Below, piece by piece: positions 1 through 8,448 of a DNA stretch of 40,337 bases. The notes under the pieces were generated by a model. It saw only the letters and a list, made by a program, of their open reading frames with translations, ran no database searches and had not been told where the DNA came from. Position 1 is the first letter of the stretch. The number at the start of each line of letters is the position of its first letter. Location of the stretch: assembly GCA_944384655.1 (NCBI GenBank), contig CALWUF010000040.1, positions 1-40,337 of the forward strand. The letters run 5' to 3'. The stretch comes from an uncultured Butyricicoccus sp. (lineage in GTDB: Bacteria; Bacillota; Clostridia; Oscillospirales; Butyricicoccaceae). A program made the translations under genes and the position numbers.

Positions 1-1
1 A

Positions 2-922
2 AAGTGCGTGCTCAAATATGCAGAACAGTGGGATCTGGAACCGGCATTTGTGGACTGGATTCAGCGCGAGAATATCTTCTGTTCGACGCTGGTTGACCGC
101 ATTGTCACCGGTTATCCTCGCGCCGAAGCGGACAAGCTGAACGAAGAAAATGGCTACATCGACCAGACACTGGACACCGGTGAAGTCTTCGGATTCTGGG
201 TTATCGAAGGTCCGCAGAAGCTCAAGGATGAGTTGCCGTTTGCCGAAGCTGGTCTGCCGGTTCTGATTACCGATGACCATAAGCCGTACAAACAGCGTAA
301 GGTTCGCATCCTGAACGGCGCACACACCTCTATGGTTCTGGGCGCTTATCTGGCAGGACAGGACATTGTACGCAACTGTATGGATGACGAAGTCATTTGC
401 GGCTTCATGAACAAAACGATCTATGATGAAATCATCCCGACACTCACCCTGCCCAAAGATGAGCTGACTGATTTCGCACATTCGGTCACAGAACGCTTTA
501 AAAACCCGTTTATTGACCACGCCCTGCTCTCCATTTCACTGAACTCCACCTCCAAGTGGAAGGCACGTGTCATGCCATCCTTCCTCGGCTATGTGGAAAA
601 AAATAAGGCGCTTCCGGCATGCCTGACGGCATCCTTTGCCTTCTACATCGCATTCTATCACGGTACCCGCCTGGAGGATGAAGGGCTGATTGGTCAGCGC
701 GACGGCAATGAATATACCATCAAGGACGATCGAAACATCCTTGAATTCTACTACGACCGCAAGGATGCCTCCAACGCAGAATTGGCGCACGATGTGCTGA
801 GCAACACCGATTTCTGGGGTCAGGATCTCACCGAAGTTCCGGGCTTTGAAGAAGCTGTTGTGAAGTATCTCGACGACATCGATGCAAACGGCACCTATGA
901 GGTCATGAAAAAACTTCTTTGA
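2..922 (+). CDS. uxaB: Tagaturonate reductase (altronate oxidoreductase), 3' part, 5' end outside window
   Basis: This enzyme reduces D-tagaturonate to D-altronate with NADH in cytosolic galacturonate catabolism. The reading frame is open to the left edge, so the N-terminal NAD-binding domain lies outside and only about 306 codons are visible. What remains is the C-terminal helical domain of the mannitol-dehydrogenase/UxaB family. The family signature KVRILNGAHTSM (roughly residues 98-109 of the visible part) carries the catalytic-type Lys, Asn and His. A YDEIIPTL segment and the blocks FKNPFIDHALLSISLNS and KARVMPS follow, as in UxaB rather than in fructuronate reductase (UxuB). The GTG at base 8 is not proposed as the start, because homology continues through the edge. 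The gene ends without an obvious hairpin of its own; the first strong one is at 1234-1272. Other uronate genes (uxaA, uxaC, kdgK) would be expected to the left, which cannot be checked here. Confidence 0.9.
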   Translation, partial: KCVLKYAEQWDLEPAFVDWIQRENIFCSTLVDRIVTGYPRAEADKLNEENGYIDQTLDTGEVFGFWVIEGPQKLKDELPFAEAGLPVLITDDHKPYKQRKVRILNGAHTSMVLGAYLAGQDIVRNCMDDEVICGFMNKTIYDEIIPTLTLPKDELTDFAHSVTERFKNPFIDHALLSISLNSTSKWKARVMPSFLGYVEKNKALPACLTASFAFYIAFYHGTRLEDEGLIGQRDGNEYTIKDDRNILEFYYDRKDASNAELAHDVLSNTDFWGQDLTEVPGFEEAVVKYLDDIDANGTYEVMKKLL

Positions 923-1233
923 TTGTCATACTGAAGTGTCTGTAGCGGCGCAATATCGCAGTATACCGCAGATTTCCGCTGTTGCTGAGTGGGCGCAATG
1001 AGGATATCCGCACATGCTCTCCCGCTGCAAACACACAGTTGATAAAGTATTTCCCTTTTTTATTTCACGTGCCGTGTCAGAATGCGTACCGTTCCTCCCT
1101 TTGCCGTTATTTTTTATTCTCATAAAGCAGTCACTTCTCTTATACGGGAGGAGCGCTGCGCACTGGCTCGGCAAAAACAACAATCCATTTTTCACAAATA
1201 AACTCTCATTCTAAACCTAACCTATTTCCCTGC
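923..1233. other. Intergenic stretch without a convincing gene
   Basis: The 311 bases between the uxaB stop and the hairpin at 1234 hold only short overlapping frames on both strands. They lack ribosome binding sites and recognisable protein sequence. It may be the 3' untranslated region of uxaB. I see no promoter, repeat or RNA gene that I can support. Confidence 0.5.
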
Positions 1234-1272
1234 AAAAAGGCAGATCGGAGAAAACTTCCGATCTGCCTTTTT
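1234..1272. terminator. Bidirectional hairpin terminator between convergent genes
   Basis: A perfect 16-bp stem (1234-1249 with 1257-1272) has a 7-nt loop and runs of five A and five T at its ends, so it can stop transcription from both directions. It separates uxaB (plus) from the small minus-strand gene ending at 1332. Confidence 0.9.
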
Positions 1273-1331
1273 CGTGTCTTTCCCCCGATACTGCCCTTTT
1301 GCAATACGCTGGATTTTTGTCGATTCATGAC

Positions 1332-1634
1332 CTATATCACGACGCTTTGAAAGTACATGGCCATAGAATCATATTCTTCTGGCTGGATTTCCGCCGGACC
1401 GGGATCGGGGACACTGCCCCATTCGTCCTCACGCAGTTCTTTTTCCGGCACAATCCCTGTGATCTTACCTTGTTCAACACAGACGTCCGCTGAAATGGTA
1501 TAGCCTTCGGTATTGAACGAAACGGTATACATAAACGCCTTTCCGAACTTTCCCATCATTGTGAAATAATAATTCAATCTGTCCTCATCAACCTGCCTGT
1601 TGATAAACTTCTGTTCCAGTTGTTCAAATGTCAT
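1332..1634 (-). CDS. Small hypothetical protein, 100 aa
   Basis: I do not recognise this protein. It is acidic and soluble, with an N-terminal helix-like stretch (MTFEQLEQKFINRQVDEDRL), then beta-strand-like sequence with aromatic residues (FMYTVSF, YTISADV) and a Pro/Glu-rich end. No signal peptide or membrane segment is visible. The second ATG (1634) is chosen because the ribosome binding site GGAAAGGAG ends 7 nt upstream of it; an ATG at 1640 lies only 1 nt from that site. A good sigma-A promoter sits just upstream (1683-1711). The gene is monocistronic and converges on uxaB across a strong bidirectional terminator. Promoter, binding site and terminator together argue for a real gene even without a known family. 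Confidence 0.7.
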   Translation of the reverse strand: MTFEQLEQKFINRQVDEDRLNYYFTMMGKFGKAFMYTVSFNTEGYTISADVCVEQGKITGIVPEKELREDEWGSVPDPGPAEIQPEEYDSMAMYFQSVVI

Positions 1635-1682
1635 TGCCATTCTCCTTTCCTTCGATCGCGGTGCGTCCAAATGATTGTTGTT

Positions 1683-1711
1683 AGCATAGCACACGTATGA
1701 ACACCTGACAA
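1683..1711 (-). promoter_or_regulatory. Sigma-A promoter of the 100-aa gene
   Basis: On the minus strand, TTGTCA (1706-1711) and TATGCT (1683-1688) are separated by exactly 17 nt. The start codon lies about 48 nt downstream of the -10. Confidence 0.6.
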
Positions 1712-1816
1712 GAGGAGTCCGTCATTCCTCTGGGATATTCCGCCATACCCACAGGCGTATTCCCACAAAAAACTTCTGCATTTTCCCGTATATTTGGTGC
1801 ATTTCTCACGAAAGTG

Positions 1817-1825
1817 TGGTATGAT
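1817..1825 (+). promoter_or_regulatory. Extended -10 promoter of the CbiE/CbiT-like gene
   Basis: TGGTATGAT is an extended -10 element. The only -35-like hexamer (TTGGTG, 1794-1799) is 20 nt away, so activity would rest on the extended -10. The predicted leader is about 26 nt and contains the AAAGGAG binding site. Confidence 0.55.
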
Positions 1826-1857
1826 AAGGAAAACCAAACGCAAAAGGAGCGTTTTAT

Positions 1858-2763
1858 ATGGAAAATAATCTTTTTACAAATGCCCATATTCTGGCATGGC
1901 TTCAGTATTTTACCGATAACGCTGATCTCGACCTGGAACGAGTCAAGATTCTGGATATCACCCGGAAAAATAAAAACCTCATTCCAACCGTTGAATCCCA
2001 TCGCTCTGTGCTGGTATTTACCGAGGCCGGTCATCCCGATATTTTTTATCGCATGTACAACGCCGGTCTGGGTGAATGTACGGTCATTTACAACGAAGGC
2101 AGTGAACCGAGCGGTCCCATCAAACAAAACAAAGTCTATGACATGATGGATCGCGGCATCAATGCGTCTGCCGGTATGCTGATCCTCAATCCCAAAGCAC
2201 GCAGCACATTGAAATTCGGCATGAGCAACCATTCGTTTGCGTTCGGTTCTGTCCGGTATGTCGGCTCGGAAATCCGCGCCGTCATCCTGAGCAAAATGCA
2301 AATCGACCCGCAGAAAAATCTATGCGTCATCTCAGGTGAATCCATCGCCGTAGAAGCTGCCATCCTCGGCGGCGAAGGTACAGTGATTGCCGTGGAATAC
2401 AACTCCCGCGACCGCAAGACGTTGGAGGACAACATCAATCAATTTGGTCTGAACAACGTCACGATCATCGACCATGTCGATGATCAAACAATGACCGGAC
2501 TGCCTGTGCCGGATGTCACCATGCTCGTTGCATCCGCCAGCATGGAACAGGAAATGAAATGTCTGCTCAGACTGAATCCCAACATGGAGTTTGTCATCTA
2601 TACACTGGATTTCAAAGTTGCTGCGGATATGCCCGCACTGTGCAAGAGCCTCGGCATCAGCGAACCGGATATCATCCAGATTTCGGTTTCCAGGCTGAAT
2701 AACAAAAATACCTTTGATGTCCAGCCTGCACCGTGGATTATCACCGGTAAAGCAGGAGAATGA
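1858..2763 (+). CDS. Orphan precorrin-methyltransferase-like protein (CbiE/CbiT-like architecture)
   Basis: The protein (301 aa) resembles a shortened CbiE-CbiT fusion, the enzymes that methylate precorrin-6/7 during corrin synthesis. The N-terminal half (about 45-110) has a tetrapyrrole-methylase-like stretch (SVLVFTEAGHPDIFYRM). The C-terminal half (about 135-300) aligns by eye with the class I SAM-dependent CbiT domain: GSEIRAVILSKMQI matches the usual entry helix, and NINQFGLNNVTIIDH the segment after the acidic motif. The SAM loop, normally rich in glycine (DVGAGxGS), here reads VISGESIAVEAA, so cofactor binding is doubtful. Start: ATG 8 nt after AAAGGAG. It is a single gene with its own promoter and terminator. 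No other cobalamin gene lies in the window, so a corrin role is not supported by context. It may be a repurposed or non-catalytic member. Confidence 0.6.
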   Translation: MENNLFTNAHILAWLQYFTDNADLDLERVKILDITRKNKNLIPTVESHRSVLVFTEAGHPDIFYRMYNAGLGECTVIYNEGSEPSGPIKQNKVYDMMDRGINASAGMLILNPKARSTLKFGMSNHSFAFGSVRYVGSEIRAVILSKMQIDPQKNLCVISGESIAVEAAILGGEGTVIAVEYNSRDRKTLEDNINQFGLNNVTIIDHVDDQTMTGLPVPDVTMLVASASMEQEMKCLLRLNPNMEFVIYTLDFKVAADMPALCKSLGISEPDIIQISVSRLNNKNTFDVQPAPWIITGKAGE

Positions 2764-2785
2764 GTATACATATCAGGAAAACGTG

Positions 2786-2826
2786 AACAGCCGGAAGCTG
2801 CATGTTGCAGCTTCCGGCTGTTTCTG
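2786..2826. terminator. Strong bidirectional hairpin between convergent genes
   Basis: A 17-bp perfect stem (2786-2802 with 2806-2822) with a 3-nt loop lies between the plus-strand CbiE/CbiT-like gene and the minus-strand ppk. A short T run follows on the plus strand. Confidence 0.9.
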
Positions 2827-2849
2827 TGCACAATACCGCACAAATTGAT

Positions 2850-4931
2850 TTATTCATCATCCAATGCAGCAGTTCCCTGATCCTGTGTGGAAGCCGCACG
2901 ATATGCCTCCTCATAGAACAGCTCCTGAGAATTGAGCTTTGGTTCATGAAGGTTGCGGTCAACATATTCGCGGTCGCAAGTCTGTTGCTTGCCCTTCTCG
3001 TCATCCGCCATCACCGTATCAAAAATATGGCGCAAGCGGTCACGAATGGCTTCATCATAGATCGGTGCGGCGACCTCGACACGCTTGATGGTATTGCGCG
3101 TCATGAAGTCCGCAGAAGCAATATAAATCTTCTCATCCTTTCCCACACCAAAACGATAGATGCGCGAATGCTCCAAAAAACGTCCGACAACGCTGACAAC
3201 CGTGATATTCTCTGTCTGCCCGGGAATTCCCGGAACAAGGCAGCAGATACCGCGGACAATCAGCTCAATTTTGACGCCTGCCTTGGACGCCTCGATCATC
3301 TTTTCAATAATATCCTTATCTGTGAGTGAATTGATTTTTATACCGATGTAAGCGGGTTCGCCGCGCAGCGCCTTCTGCTCTTCCATGTCAATCATTTCAA
3401 TGACCTTATTTTGCAGGCATTTCGGCGCAACCAGCAAGTGCTCTGTCTGTTCCACAGTCTCACCCAGCATCAGCGATTTGAAGACACGCGCCGCCTCTGC
3501 GCCAATCTGTTGATTTCCCGTGAGCAATGACAGGTCGGTATACAAACGCGAAGTCTTCTCGTTGTAGTTACCTGTGCCGATCTGCGTAATATAAGAAAGT
3601 CCCTGTTCCGTATGCCGCGTAATCAAACACAGTTTGGAATGTACCTTGTACATGCCGAGACCATAAATAATATGGCATCCAGCGTCCTCAAGACGCTTGG
3701 ACATCTCAATGTTGTTCGCCTCATCAAACCGTGCGCGCAGCTCGACCAGTACCACAACTTCTTTTCCATTTTCTGCGGCTTCAATCAGTGCGTCGATGAC
3801 TTTACTGCGCTCTGCCACACGGTACAATGTCATTTTGATGGATACAACACTGTCATCTTCCGCGGCCTCATGCAGCATGCGCAGGAACGGTTTCATGCTC
3901 TCGAACGGATACGAAAGCAAGACATCCTTCTTTGAAACCTGATCCAGAATACTGTCCTTGAGATTGAGCGCCGGCGTCATCTGCGGATTTCTGCGTTCAT
4001 AAAACAGGTTGGTCTTTTCACGCAGATAACCCTGCAACTGAAATACAAACGACAGGTCGAGCGGCGTATCCACTTTGATGATGTGCCGCTTATGTACGCC
4101 AAGGAATTTGGCCAGTTCCTTCTTTGTTTTATCATTGATCTGACGGCTCAGTTCGAGACGCACCGGACTCAAGCGCGTGCGCTGTTTAATCAGATGCTCC
4201 ATAACGTCCCGATAATCCAGATCTTCATCCAACACATCCGTCGCATCGATGTCTGCATTGCGGGTCACACGCATTATGGATTTTTCCTTCACACTATACT
4301 TCGGATACAGCTTGGAAACAAAGTGCAGAATCAATTCCTCGCACAGCATGAATGTGCCCGGACGGGAAGGAATTTCAATCAAACGCTTGAATACGCTGTT
4401 TGTACACGGTACAATTCCCATCTTGCCCTTGCCGCCTTTTGTTGACAGCAAAACCAACGCATACAGACGCTTGTTATTGAGGAACGGGAACGGCTGCTGC
4501 TTACCGATAATCATGGGGGACAGGAATGGCGCTATGTTCTGGTCAAAATAGGTTTCCAGCAGTGCGCCTTCTTCATTCGACAGCTTATTAAAATTGATGA
4601 TACGAATGCCCTTTGGTTCCAGTTCACCCATCAATTGCTCATAGATTTTAGCCTTCTTTTGCTCCAGCTCGGAGACACGTGTGAGAATGGCTTTTACCTG
4701 CTCCTCACTGGTCATATTCGTCTTATTTTCTCGAATTTTCTCGTCAGAATGCATCTGAACCATCAGTGTGCCTACACGGACCATAAAGAATTCATCCAGA
4801 TTGGATTGATAAATGGATGCAAAGCTCAAACGCTCTGCCAGCGGAACCCTTGCGTTTCCCGCTTCATTCAACACCCGTTCATTAAACTGTAGCCAGGATA
4901 ATTCTCTATTTGTATAGCATGTAGTATCCAT
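2850..4931 (-). CDS. ppk: Polyphosphate kinase 1
   Basis: PPK1 reversibly transfers the gamma phosphate of ATP to the end of a polyphosphate chain, giving phosphate storage and stress tolerance, usually at the membrane. The 693-aa length is normal for the family. Visible features in order: the N-terminal helical domain opening with NRELSWLQFNERVL; the head domain; then two phospholipase-D-like catalytic domains. The autophosphorylated histidine is H431 in YKVHSKL. The second conserved histidine is H588 in EHSRIY. LYRVAERS and GTGNYNEKTSRLYTD are family blocks. The start is ATG at 4931, 6 nt after GGGAGG; an in-frame TTG one codon upstream is disfavoured. A candidate promoter lies at 4962-4989. 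No exopolyphosphatase gene is adjacent, although ppk and ppx are often paired. The gene is monocistronic. Confidence 0.97.
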   Translation of the reverse strand: MDTTCYTNRELSWLQFNERVLNEAGNARVPLAERLSFASIYQSNLDEFFMVRVGTLMVQMHSDEKIRENKTNMTSEEQVKAILTRVSELEQKKAKIYEQLMGELEPKGIRIINFNKLSNEEGALLETYFDQNIAPFLSPMIIGKQQPFPFLNNKRLYALVLLSTKGGKGKMGIVPCTNSVFKRLIEIPSRPGTFMLCEELILHFVSKLYPKYSVKEKSIMRVTRNADIDATDVLDEDLDYRDVMEHLIKQRTRLSPVRLELSRQINDKTKKELAKFLGVHKRHIIKVDTPLDLSFVFQLQGYLREKTNLFYERRNPQMTPALNLKDSILDQVSKKDVLLSYPFESMKPFLRMLHEAAEDDSVVSIKMTLYRVAERSKVIDALIEAAENGKEVVVLVELRARFDEANNIEMSKRLEDAGCHIIYGLGMYKVHSKLCLITRHTEQGLSYITQIGTGNYNEKTSRLYTDLSLLTGNQQIGAEAARVFKSLMLGETVEQTEHLLVAPKCLQNKVIEMIDMEEQKALRGEPAYIGIKINSLTDKDIIEKMIEASKAGVKIELIVRGICCLVPGIPGQTENITVVSVVGRFLEHSRIYRFGVGKDEKIYIASADFMTRNTIKRVEVAAPIYDEAIRDRLRHIFDTVMADDEKGKQQTCDREYVDRNLHEPKLNSQELFYEEAYRAASTQDQGTAALDDE

Positions 4932-4961
4932 CAATATCCTCCCTTTTGCGCATAGATCGCT

Positions 4962-4989
4962 TTTATATTTATTAAACCAGTAATTTCAA
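4962..4989 (-). promoter_or_regulatory. Candidate sigma-A promoter of ppk
   Basis: On the minus strand, TTGAAA (4984-4989) and TATAAA (4962-4967) are 16 nt apart, in an A/T-rich stretch about 30 nt upstream of the ppk start. Confidence 0.5.
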
Positions 4990-5086
4990 ATCGATTCCAC
5001 CATTTTTCTGTAAAAAAATGTAATATTTTTGTAAAAACGACAAAATACCGGCTGAAAGTATGGTCATACGCGCCTCATTGCAACGA

Positions 5087-6454
5087 TTATTTGCCTAAAA
5101 TATGTCTTGCGACATAAATTCCGCTCGCGGACGCATGCGACAGCGAATGTGTGACGCCGCTGCCATCGCCAATGACATACAGTCCCTTGTGCCGGGTTTC
5201 CAGATTTTCATCCAGATCCACTTCCATATTGTAGAACTTGACTTCTACGCCGTATAACAGTGTATCATCATTCGCGGTTCCCGGCGCAATTTTATCCAGC
5301 GCATAAATCATCTCAACGATGCCATCCAGAATGCGTTTGGGCAGCACAAGACTGAGGTCACCTGGTGTCGCTGTGAGCGTGGGAATTACCATCCCCTCCT
5401 GCATACGTTTCTCTGTGCTCCGTCTGCCGCGGGTGAGATCGCCAAAGCGCTGTACAATCACACCGCCGCCGAGCATATTAGACAAACGAGCAATGCTCTC
5501 GCCATAGCCATTGCTATCCTTGAACGGTTCAGAAAAATGCTTCGATACAAGCAGTGCAAAATTGGTATTCTCTGTTTGCAGCTCTGGATTCCCATAGCTA
5601 TGACCGTTGACGGTTACAATTCCATTTGTGTTTTCATTGACCACAATCCCATGTGGATTCATACAGAATGTCCGCACATTGTCTTCAAATTTCTCTGTCC
5701 GATAGACGATTTTACTTTCATACAGTTCATCTGTCAAATGCGAGAAAATAACGGCGGGAAGCTCCACGCGCACACCGATATCGACGCGATTGGATTTTGT
5801 GGGAATGTCAAAATCCTTGCAAATGCGTTCCATCCATTTACTGCCGCTCCGTCCAACCGAGACAATACATTGGGAACAGTCGGCAAAACCGCCTGCATAC
5901 CGCACACGATATCCACCCTCTATACATTCCAGGTCTGTGATGGGTGTGCGGAAATAAAAGTCCACACACGGTTTCAGTTCATGATAGAGGTTTTCCAGCA
6001 CGACATAATTGATGTCTGTCCCCAAATGGCGCACCGAGGCATCCAGCAACTTCAGTTTGTTCTGTATGCACAGTTTTTTGAATTTGGTGCCCGCAGTTGA
6101 ATACATTTTTGTATGTTCCCCGCCATGTGAGACATTGATGCTGTCCACATATTTCATCAGAGAAATGGCAGTTTCCTTGCCGATATATTCATATAGCGTT
6201 CCGCCGAAATCGTTGGTGATATTATATTTTCCATCTGAAAAAGCACCTGCACCGCCAAACCCATTCATGATCGCACAGGTTTCACACTTGATACAGGATT
6301 TCACTTTACTGCGGTCAATCGGGCACCGCCGTTTTTCCAACGGATATCCCGCCTCGAACACAGCAATGCGCAAACCATCGCCCTTTTTACACAATTCATA
6401 GGCTGAAAAGATCCCGCCTGGACCTGCCCCGATAATAATTACGTCATAATTCAT
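5087..6454 (-). CDS. FAD-dependent oxidoreductase, COG2509 type
   Basis: This is a 455-aa flavoprotein of the uncharacterised FAD-dependent dehydrogenase group (COG2509); its substrate is unknown. The N-terminal Rossmann motif GAGPGGIFSAYEL (residues 9-21) binds the ADP part of FAD. A cysteine-containing segment, CPIDRSKVKSCIKCETC, and GFGGAGAFSDGKYN (about residues 45-75) are typical of this group. A C-terminal GLYVIGDGSGVTHSLSHA block closes the FAD site. No signal peptide or membrane helix is seen. The ATG at 6454 is chosen because the flavin motif follows at once and GGGAG lies 10 nt upstream; the frame is open 15 codons further but without flavoprotein homology. It has its own promoter (6523-6551) and is divergent from the recombinase operon. 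Neighbours give no hint of the substrate. The cysteines could bind a metal or act in redox chemistry, which is inference. Confidence 0.85.
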   Translation of the reverse strand: MNYDVIIIGAGPGGIFSAYELCKKGDGLRIAVFEAGYPLEKRRCPIDRSKVKSCIKCETCAIMNGFGGAGAFSDGKYNITNDFGGTLYEYIGKETAISLMKYVDSINVSHGGEHTKMYSTAGTKFKKLCIQNKLKLLDASVRHLGTDINYVVLENLYHELKPCVDFYFRTPITDLECIEGGYRVRYAGGFADCSQCIVSVGRSGSKWMERICKDFDIPTKSNRVDIGVRVELPAVIFSHLTDELYESKIVYRTEKFEDNVRTFCMNPHGIVVNENTNGIVTVNGHSYGNPELQTENTNFALLVSKHFSEPFKDSNGYGESIARLSNMLGGGVIVQRFGDLTRGRRSTEKRMQEGMVIPTLTATPGDLSLVLPKRILDGIVEMIYALDKIAPGTANDDTLLYGVEVKFYNMEVDLDENLETRHKGLYVIGDGSGVTHSLSHASASGIYVARHILGK

Positions 6455-6522
6455 ATATATGATTCTCCCGCATGATATACACTGGTTTTTGTACTGCATA
6501 TCGTTTCTGATATACCGTTTTT

Positions 6523-6551
6523 ATTGTAGCATTCTCCCGTATTTTTTTCAA
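6523..6551 (-). promoter_or_regulatory. Sigma-A promoter of the FAD oxidoreductase gene
   Basis: Minus strand: TTGAAA (6546-6551), 17-nt spacer, TACAAT (6523-6528). The leader is about 60 nt. Confidence 0.7.
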
Positions 6552-6648
6552 TTGATACGATCAGTATGTCTTTCAAATCGAGATGCTATTCTGCGGAGAA
6601 ATCCCCTGTTTTTATGTTATATACATGCTGTATTCTTTTTTGTTTTAC

Positions 6649-6677
6649 TTGATTTTTTTACTTTTGTATGATATAAA
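6649..6677 (+). promoter_or_regulatory. Sigma-A promoter of the recombinase operon
   Basis: TTGATT (6649-6654), 17 nt, TATAAA (6672-6677). The predicted start near 6684 leaves too little leader for an ATG at 6691 but suits the ATG at 6709. Confidence 0.6.
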
Positions 6678-6708
6678 ATGGCAAGAGAGAATGGAGCGTG
6701 AACACGTT

Positions 6709-7731
6709 ATGAAAACGGATAGCCAGTCGCCTCAAATTATACATGATTTTTTGGCGTATCTGTACACCGTAAAAGGTAAATCCCATGGAACCGCACACGA
6801 ATACTATTTAGATCTGCGCATGTTTTTCCGATTTATCAAACAGCAGCGTGGTCTGGCCGATGACATCCCATTCGATGACATCCCGATCTCAGATGTTGAT
6901 ATCGAATTCATCCGTACCATTACCCTTTCAGATGCCTATGCATTTTTGATGTATACGGCGCAGGATCGGTTGAAACACAACAACTCTGACCACAGCGATA
7001 TCGGTCTATTGTCTACATCCCGTGCGCGTAAAGTCTCTGCGCTGCGTTCTTTCTTCAAATACCTGACGGATAAAGCACATCTGTTATCGAACAATCCCCT
7101 TCAAAACCTCGAATATCCATCTGTACGGCGTGCACTGCCGAAATATTTGACAGTCGATGAAAGCATTGCTTTACTTGAATCAGTTGACGGTCCATACAAA
7201 GAACGTGATTATTGCATTCTCATGCTGTTTCTCAACTGTGGGCTGCGTGTATCTGAGTTGTGTGGGCTGAATGTGTCTGATATCAAGGAAAATCAAATGC
7301 GTGTGCTCGGCAAAGGCAATAAAGAACGTATGCTTTATCTCAACGAAGCGTGTGTGGACGCAATCAACGCCTATCTCCCTCATCGCATCAAACCCAACGA
7401 AAACTCTGATTCCGTAGGAGCATTGTTTGTCAGCCAGAAAAAAAACCGCATCCGCAAGACCACAGTGGAGCATTTGGTCAAAAAATATATCACACAGGCT
7501 GGATTGGATGCTTCCAAATTTTCCGCACATAAGCTGCGGCATACCGCTGCGACATTAATGTATAAAAATGGCGTGGATATCCGAACATTACAGGATGTTT
7601 TAGGTCATGAAAATGTAAATACGACCATGATATATACCCATATCAATGATGCAAATATGCAAGACGCTGCAAATAAAAATCCTCTTTCCAGTTACAAACA
7701 AACAGCCCGGTCCTCAGAAGAAGATCATTGA
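6709..7731 (+). CDS. Tyrosine site-specific recombinase, XerC/XerD-like
   Basis: The enzyme cuts and rejoins DNA through a 3'-phosphotyrosine intermediate. XerC/D relatives resolve chromosome dimers at dif; others integrate mobile elements. The protein (340 aa) has an N-terminal core-binding SAM-like domain (about 5-130; LAYLYTVKGKSHGTAHEYYLDLR) and a C-terminal catalytic domain. The full active-site set is present: R180 (GLRVSEL), K202 (GKGNKER), H274 and R277 (HKLRH), H300 (LGHE) and Y309 (MIYTH). I place the start at ATG 6709, with GGAG 12 nt upstream; ATG 6691 is in frame but would have almost no leader. It opens a four-gene operon: DUF2461 follows after 15 nt, then two genes linked by 4-nt overlaps. 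No inverted repeats, cargo or second recombinase are nearby, so a chromosomal Xer role is more likely than transposition. XerC and XerD cannot be told apart here. Confidence 0.88.
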   Translation: MKTDSQSPQIIHDFLAYLYTVKGKSHGTAHEYYLDLRMFFRFIKQQRGLADDIPFDDIPISDVDIEFIRTITLSDAYAFLMYTAQDRLKHNNSDHSDIGLLSTSRARKVSALRSFFKYLTDKAHLLSNNPLQNLEYPSVRRALPKYLTVDESIALLESVDGPYKERDYCILMLFLNCGLRVSELCGLNVSDIKENQMRVLGKGNKERMLYLNEACVDAINAYLPHRIKPNENSDSVGALFVSQKKNRIRKTTVEHLVKKYITQAGLDASKFSAHKLRHTAATLMYKNGVDIRTLQDVLGHENVNTTMIYTHINDANMQDAANKNPLSSYKQTARSSEEDH

Positions 7732-7746
7732 TAAAGGAGTTTCCCT

Positions 7747-8448
7747 TTGATTTTTAAACAATTTACACCGGATATGCTTGAATTTCTCGCAGAAAACCAT
7801 CTGCGCAACAGCAAAACCTGGTATGATGAACATAAACATATATATAAAAAGCTGGTCACAGAGCCGTATTATGCGTTGGTTGAAGAAATGCGCCCTCATA
7901 TGTTAAAAATTGATCCGCAATTTGTAACCATCCCGTCAAAAGCGGTTTCCCGTGTTCGCCGTGATACGCGCTTTACCAAAAATAAGGATTTATACCGGGA
8001 TCATATCTGGATCGTATTCCGCCGTCCCAAAATGCGTCTGGGCAGTTCTTTGTGCTATTATTTTGAAATTGAACAGGAAAGCTGGGGCTATGGTGTGGGA
8101 TATTATGATATTCCTTCCGCTGTGCGTGAAGAATACCGTCAGATGATTTTACGTCACGATAAGAGCTATCTGGAAGCCAAATATGCACTGGAACAAACTC
8201 CAGATTTTTATCTGTATGGCGATTCCTACAAACGTCCTCCCTATCCCGACGCACCAGAAGAAGATCAAGATTGGCTCAATCGAAAAAACATCGGCGCCAG
8301 TTTTACCTGTGAAGACTATACTGCCTTGTTCGACGGCACATTCTATGATATAATGATAACAAATCTCAAGCGAATCGCACCATTTTACCAATTTCTTCGT
8401 ATTGCAGAAGATCGCGTTCGCCATCAGTCATCGGAGGATCACTCGTGA
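7747..8448 (+). CDS. DUF2461 (TIGR02453) family protein
   Basis: The protein (233 aa) belongs to the DUF2461 family of unknown biochemical function. The hallmark is the basic block SRVRRDTRFTKNKDLYRDH (about residues 68-86), followed by the aromatic-rich strand segment CYYFEIEQESWGYGVGYYD. The N-terminal part (PDMLEFLAENHLRNSKTWYDEHK) matches the usual opening, where a substrate-like Asn-x-x-x-W-x-x-x-x-Lys pattern is conserved. The start is a TTG at 7747, decided by AAGGAG (7734-7739) 7 nt upstream; no ATG or GTG fits better. The gene lies 15 nt after the recombinase stop. Its own stop overlaps the GTG start of the exonuclease by 4 nt, so translation is probably coupled. A nucleic-acid role is suggested only by its neighbours. 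Confidence 0.88.
   Translation: MIFKQFTPDMLEFLAENHLRNSKTWYDEHKHIYKKLVTEPYYALVEEMRPHMLKIDPQFVTIPSKAVSRVRRDTRFTKNKDLYRDHIWIVFRRPKMRLGSSLCYYFEIEQESWGYGVGYYDIPSAVREEYRQMILRHDKSYLEAKYALEQTPDFYLYGDSYKRPPYPDAPEEDQDWLNRKNIGASFTCEDYTALFDGTFYDIMITNLKRIAPFYQFLRIAEDRVRHQSSEDHS

Noticed and set aside
926..1214. Short open frames on both strands in the 923-1233 gap
   Set aside because: No ribosome binding site, no recognisable protein pattern, and low-complexity composition typical of non-coding sequence.
5020..5045. Spo0A box in the leader of ppk
   Set aside because: A TTTTGTCG-like string occurs, but the last bases do not fit the TGTCGAA core, and the stretch is A/T rich, so a chance match is likely.
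6709..7731. Recombinase as part of a transposon or integron
   Set aside because: No terminal inverted repeats, attC-like sites, cassette array or second recombinase; operon partners are housekeeping-like.
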